The notes under the pieces were generated by a model. It was given only the letters and a program-made list of their open reading frames with translations. It was not told the origin of the DNA and searched no databases. A stretch of DNA of 8,546 nt from Competibacteraceae bacterium UBA6584 (GTDB lineage Bacteria; Pseudomonadota; Gammaproteobacteria; Competibacterales; Competibacteraceae): NCBI GenBank assembly GCA_002433805.1, contig DJIW01000076.1:1-8546 (forward strand). Reading direction: 5' to 3'. Made by a program: the position numbers and the translations under genes. The number at the start of each line of letters is the position of its first letter. Position 1 is the stretch's first letter. Below are positions 5,715 through 8,546 of the stretch, one piece after another.

Positions 5715-6887
5715 ATGAGCCCCACGCCTTCCAACGCTCCGACCGCCCCGCTGCCCACTCTGCCGGCGATGCCCCAGGAGTTCGCCGCCGCTCTGCCGCA
5801 CGTTCAGCAAGACTTGGCCGCCCGCGCGCCCGCCCCGGTCCAGGACCAGAAGCAAATCGCCGCCTTGGTCGGAGAATTGAATCTCAGCGACAGCAATTCC
5901 ATCATTTTTTTCGGCGCCAAGGCCCAAGAGCAACTGACCCGCATTTCCGATCAAATGTTGGAGGGCGTGCGCAACAAAGACAGCGGACCCGCCGGCGCGT
6001 CCTTGAACGAAATGGTGGCGGTTTTGCGCGGCTTCGATCTGAACGATCTGGACCCGAACAAAAGGCCCGGCTTGTTTTCCCGCCTGCTCGGCAAAACCAA
6101 GCCGCTGGTCAAAATCATCCAACAGTATGAAACCGTGCGCAATCAGATCGATGACATCAGCGACGCGCTGGAACGCCACAAGACGCAATTACTGACCGAC
6201 ATCGCCGGACTGGATCGGCTGTATAACGCCAACCTCGACTACTTTCACACCTTGGAGCTCTACATCGCGGCCGGCGAGACCAAATTGCAACAGGTGGACG
6301 CGCAAGAGCTGCCGGCGATGGAACGCGAGGTCGCGACCGGCGACGATATGGTCAAGGCGCAGACCTTACGCGACCTGCGCGCCAGCCGCGACGATCTGGA
6401 GCGGCGCGTGTACGATCTCAAACTCACCCGCCAGGTTACCATGCAAAGCCTGCCCAGTATCCGCTTGGTGCAGGAAAACGACAAAGGATTGATTTCCAAA
6501 ATCAATTCGACCCTGGTCAACACGGTGCCGCTGTGGCGGCAACAATTGGCTCAAGCCATCACCATCTATCGTTCCGGTCAAGCGGCCAAAACCGTCAAGG
6601 CCGCCACCGATCTCACCAACCAGCTGCTGAAATCCAACGCGGAAAATCTCCGGCAAGCCAACGCCCAAGCCCGCGCCGAAATCGAGCGCGGCGCGTTCGA
6701 CATCGAAACCGTCAAGAAGGCGAACGCGGACTTGGTCGCCACCATCGAGGACAGTTTGCGGATCGCCGATGAAGGCCGCCGCCGCCGCAAGGAAGCGACC
6801 GCGCAGTTGGAAACGCTCGAATCCGAACTGCGGCAAGCGCTGACGTCCGCCCAGGCTCGGACCCGCCAACCGACCGGAGGCCGCTGA
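5715..6887 (+). CDS. telA: TelA-family protein (toxic anion resistance)
   Basis: The 390-residue product matches the TelA/KlaA family. Members are linked to tellurite and other toxic-anion or antimicrobial resistance, although the mechanism is not defined. After a proline- and alanine-rich N-terminal stretch (residues 1-42), the family pattern follows. This includes SNSIIFFGAKAQEQLTRISDQML at about 60-82, a DLNDLDPNKRPGLFSRLLGK segment at 108-127 and KIIQQYETVRNQID at 133-146. From about 150 to 375 it is almost entirely helical and probably coiled coil, with LDRLYNANLDYFHTLELYI, then VTMQSLPSIRLVQENDKGLISKI at 241-263 and VPLWRQQLAQAI at 271-282. There is no signal peptide or membrane segment, so it is cytosolic. 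The ATG at 5715 is preferred over the TTG at 5706 because AAGGAA (5700-5705) sits 9 bases upstream. The stop is separated from the next ATG by one base. Confidence 0.92.
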   Translation: MSPTPSNAPTAPLPTLPAMPQEFAAALPHVQQDLAARAPAPVQDQKQIAALVGELNLSDSNSIIFFGAKAQEQLTRISDQMLEGVRNKDSGPAGASLNEMVAVLRGFDLNDLDPNKRPGLFSRLLGKTKPLVKIIQQYETVRNQIDDISDALERHKTQLLTDIAGLDRLYNANLDYFHTLELYIAAGETKLQQVDAQELPAMEREVATGDDMVKAQTLRDLRASRDDLERRVYDLKLTRQVTMQSLPSIRLVQENDKGLISKINSTLVNTVPLWRQQLAQAITIYRSGQAAKTVKAATDLTNQLLKSNAENLRQANAQARAEIERGAFDIETVKKANADLVATIEDSLRIADEGRRRRKEATAQLETLESELRQALTSAQARTRQPTGGR

Positions 6888-6888
6888 C

Positions 6889-8004
6889 ATGGGCTTGTGG
6901 GATAAATTGCTCGGTGAATTCGTCGATGTCATCCAATGGACCGACGATTCCAACGACACGCTGGTCTACCGTTTCGAACGCTACGGCAACGAGATCAAAT
7001 ACGGCGCCAAATTGACCGTGCGCGAAGGCCAAGCCGCCGTGTTCGTCAATGAAGGCCAAATCGCGGATGCCTTCCAACCGGGCATGTACGAACTCAAGAC
7101 CCACAACCTGCCGGTCCTTTCGACCTTGCAAGCGTGGCCGCACGGCCTGGAAAGCCCGTTCAAGGCCGAAGTCTATTTCTTCAACACCCGCCGCTTCACC
7201 GATCTTAAATGGGGCACCCAAAATCCGGTGATGCTGCGCGACCCCGAATTCGGGCCGATCCGGTTGCGGGCCTTCGGCAGCTACGTGGTTCGCATCAAGG
7301 ACGCGCCGGCGTTCCTGCGCGAGATCGTCGGCACTGACGGCCGTTTCACCACCGAGGAAATCACCGGCCAGCTGCGCAACCTGATCGTGTCGCGCTTTGC
7401 CAACCTCCTCGGTCAGTCCAAAATTCCAGCGCTGGATTTGGCCGGAAACTACGACCAGCTCGGCCAGTTCCTGCAACAGCGCATCGCTCCGGAATTCGAA
7501 GCGGTCGGCTTGGAACTGCCCGCGCTGCTGGTGGAAAACATTTCCTTGCCCAAGGAGGTGGAAGCGGCGCTCGACAAACGCTCCAGCATGGGCATCGTCG
7601 GCAATCTCGACCACTACACTCAATTTCAAGCAGCGGAGGCCCTGCGCGACGCCGCCGGCCAGCCCGGCGGCGGTTCCGAAGCCTTGAATATGGGGCTGGG
7701 GCTGGCAATGGCCCAACGATTGAACGAAACTTTGAACCGACCGGTCCAAGCCACACAAACGCCCTCGGCCCCGGCCGGCGCGCCGCCACCGTTGCCGGAT
7801 GCCGCCCGTTATTTCGTGGCCGCGGACAACCAGCAGACCGGACCGTTTGAAATGGAGGAACTGCAACGACAGGCGCAAAACGGCCAACTGACCCGCACCA
7901 CGCTGGTGTGGACCCAAGGCATGGCGAACTGGACTCCAGCCGGCGATGCGCCGGCGCTGCAAGCGCTTTTTGCCAGTTTGCCGCCACCCCTGCCCAATGC
8001 CTGA
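6889..8004 (+). CDS. SPFH-domain protein (YdjI-like) with C-terminal GYF_2 domain
   Basis: The 371-residue product begins with an amphipathic stretch (MGLWDKLLGEFVDVIQW). It continues into a YdjI-type SPFH/band 7 region at about residues 25-235, with VREGQAAVFVNEGQIAD, FNTRRFTDLKWGTQNP and IRLRAFGSYVVRIKD as landmarks. LLVENISLPKEVEAALDKRSSMG and a helical LDHYTQFQAAEAL follow. SPFH proteins oligomerise on membranes as scaffolds, and YdjI-type members are associated with PspA-like envelope stress in Bacillus. A proline-rich linker (about 283-304) leads to a GYF_2 domain at 307-355, with RYFVAADNQQTGPFEMEEL and VWTQGMANW. In many YdjI relatives the C-terminus is instead a zinc ribbon. A PPPLP motif lies on each side of the GYF_2 domain (299-303 and 365-369). 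The ATG overlaps the end of telA apart from one base, with CGGAGG at 6875-6880 and 8-base spacing, so translation is probably coupled. No transmembrane helix is seen. Confidence 0.92.
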   Translation: MGLWDKLLGEFVDVIQWTDDSNDTLVYRFERYGNEIKYGAKLTVREGQAAVFVNEGQIADAFQPGMYELKTHNLPVLSTLQAWPHGLESPFKAEVYFFNTRRFTDLKWGTQNPVMLRDPEFGPIRLRAFGSYVVRIKDAPAFLREIVGTDGRFTTEEITGQLRNLIVSRFANLLGQSKIPALDLAGNYDQLGQFLQQRIAPEFEAVGLELPALLVENISLPKEVEAALDKRSSMGIVGNLDHYTQFQAAEALRDAAGQPGGGSEALNMGLGLAMAQRLNETLNRPVQATQTPSAPAGAPPPLPDAARYFVAADNQQTGPFEMEELQRQAQNGQLTRTTLVWTQGMANWTPAGDAPALQALFASLPPPLPNA

Positions 8005-8014
8005 AACCGTGACT

Positions 8015-8034
8015 GACCGGGCATGGGTCTTTTT
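8015..8034 (+). terminator. Weak terminator-like hairpin after the SPFH gene
   Basis: GACC (8015-8018) can pair with GGTC (8026-8029) around a 7-base loop, and five Ts follow (8030-8034). The stem is only 4 bp, so it would be a weak attenuator at most. It lies in the 74-base gap before kbp. Confidence 0.25.
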
Positions 8035-8078
8035 AACCGTGCAGCTTTTTGAAGATTCAAAGACCACAGGAGATTGTC

Positions 8079-8513
8079 ATGGGACTTTTCGACTTTATCG
8101 TCAACCAGGGTAAGAAATTGTTCGGCGCGGATGACAACGATCCGGCCGCCAAAATCAAGCAGGAAATCGAAGCCGCGAATCCCGGCGTCAAGAATCTCGA
8201 CGTCAAATTTAAAGACGGTCAGGTCCAACTGTCCGGCGACGCCATCACGCCCGACGCCATGGAGAAGGCCGTCTTGATGGCGGGCAATATCCAGGGCGTT
8301 TCCAACGTTTCGGCCGACCAGTTGAAGGCTCCGCCCCAGACGGGCAAAGTCGAGTATTACACCATCAAGTCGGGCGATACCCTGTCGTCCATCGCCAAGC
8401 AATTCCTGGGCAACGCCTCGGCTTACAATCAGATTTTCGAAGCCAACCGCGAAGTGATCCAGGACGCCAACAAAATTTATCCCGGCCAGAAAATCCGTAT
8501 TCCCCTGGGTTGA
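8079..8513 (+). CDS. kbp: Potassium-binding protein Kbp (BON and LysM domains)
   Basis: The 144-residue product closely resembles E. coli Kbp (YgaU, about 149 aa), a cytosolic protein that binds K+ and helps cells tolerate high potassium or osmotic stress. It starts MGLFDFIVNQGKKLFG, followed by a BON domain at about residues 22-82 (IKQEIEA, VKFKDGQVQLSGD, AGNIQGVSNV). A LysM domain follows at about 92-142 (YYTIKSGDTLSSIAKQFLGNA and IYPGQKIRIP). There is no signal peptide, which agrees with a cytosolic role despite the LysM fold. The ATG at 8079 is chosen over the GTG/ATG region at 8049 because AGGAG (8068-8072) sits 6 bases upstream and because the family begins MGLF. It is co-directional with the SPFH gene and 74 bases downstream, so it may share its transcript or be separately controlled. 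Confidence 0.95.
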   Translation: MGLFDFIVNQGKKLFGADDNDPAAKIKQEIEAANPGVKNLDVKFKDGQVQLSGDAITPDAMEKAVLMAGNIQGVSNVSADQLKAPPQTGKVEYYTIKSGDTLSSIAKQFLGNASAYNQIFEANREVIQDANKIYPGQKIRIPLG

Positions 8514-8530
8514 GAGCGGTTGAAACCCAC

Positions 8531-8546
8531 ATGAATTTGACAGTGC
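8531..8546 (+). CDS. Possible start of a further plus-strand gene
   Basis: An ATG at 8531 opens a frame (MNLTV) that runs off the window edge 17 bases after the kbp stop. The only upstream purine stretch is a weak GAGCGG (8514-8519). Too little is visible to judge. Confidence 0.2.

Noticed and set aside
4648..6887. A full tellurite (Ter) resistance operon
   Set aside because: Only the TelA/XpaC families are present; no TerC, TerD, TerZ or TehB-like gene lies in the window, so tellurite resistance itself is not supported.
6712..8067. Long minus-strand open frame (451 codons) opposite telA and the SPFH gene
   Set aside because: It is a shadow of two well-supported genes, with no plausible domains or ribosome-binding site.
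8049..8078. Upstream ATG at 8049 as the kbp start
   Set aside because: The extra residues MKIQRPQEIV come from the ribosome-binding-site region, and Kbp homologues begin MGLF.

Overview
The window is GC-rich chromosomal DNA (roughly 60% G+C by eye) that looks like a free-living or environmental gammaproteobacterium. The evidence is a DedA that matches the Escherichia coli protein closely in length and motifs, a hexameric-type (GltA-like) citrate synthase, a Kbp/YgaU potassium-binding protein, and sigma70-like promoters. Genus cannot be settled from the sequence alone. I saw no tRNA, rRNA, CRISPR array, transposase or phage integrase.

Layout. At the left edge, positions 1-226 on the minus strand hold the first 75 codons of an exported protein that runs out of the window. 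A divergent region with a possible -10 box leads to a small GTG-started plus-strand frame (393-665), which is hypothetical. Everything after that is also on the plus strand. It comprises dedA (748-1410), a promoter and structured leader, gltA (1585-2871), two hairpins, and a long class V aminotransferase/cysteine-desulfurase-like protein (2977-4455). An extended -10 promoter overlaps the last codons of that gene and leads into a 45-codon secreted or lipoprotein-like peptide (4493-4630), which is short enough to be missed by ordinary gene calling. Four genes follow: an XpaC-family membrane protein (4648-5562), TelA (5715-6887), an SPFH-domain protein with a C-terminal GYF_2 domain (6889-8004), and Kbp, with BON and LysM domains (8079-8513). 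The last 33 bases may contain the start of another gene.

How the genes work together. dedA, gltA and the aminotransferase look like core or housekeeping genes with no evident shared pathway. The right half, 4.45-8.5 kb, is the most interesting part. It encodes a polytopic membrane protein with a helical cytosolic tail, a long helical TelA protein, an SPFH scaffold that carries its own GYF_2 domain, and a cytosolic K+ sensor, all co-directional and closely spaced. A small secreted peptide sits at the head. This suggests a membrane-stress or envelope-homeostasis module. XpaC/TelA and SPFH/YdjI-like families are known to occur in stress and anion-resistance settings, but the peptide, the GYF_2 domain bracketed by two PPPLP motifs, and the addition of Kbp are not something I can match to a described system.
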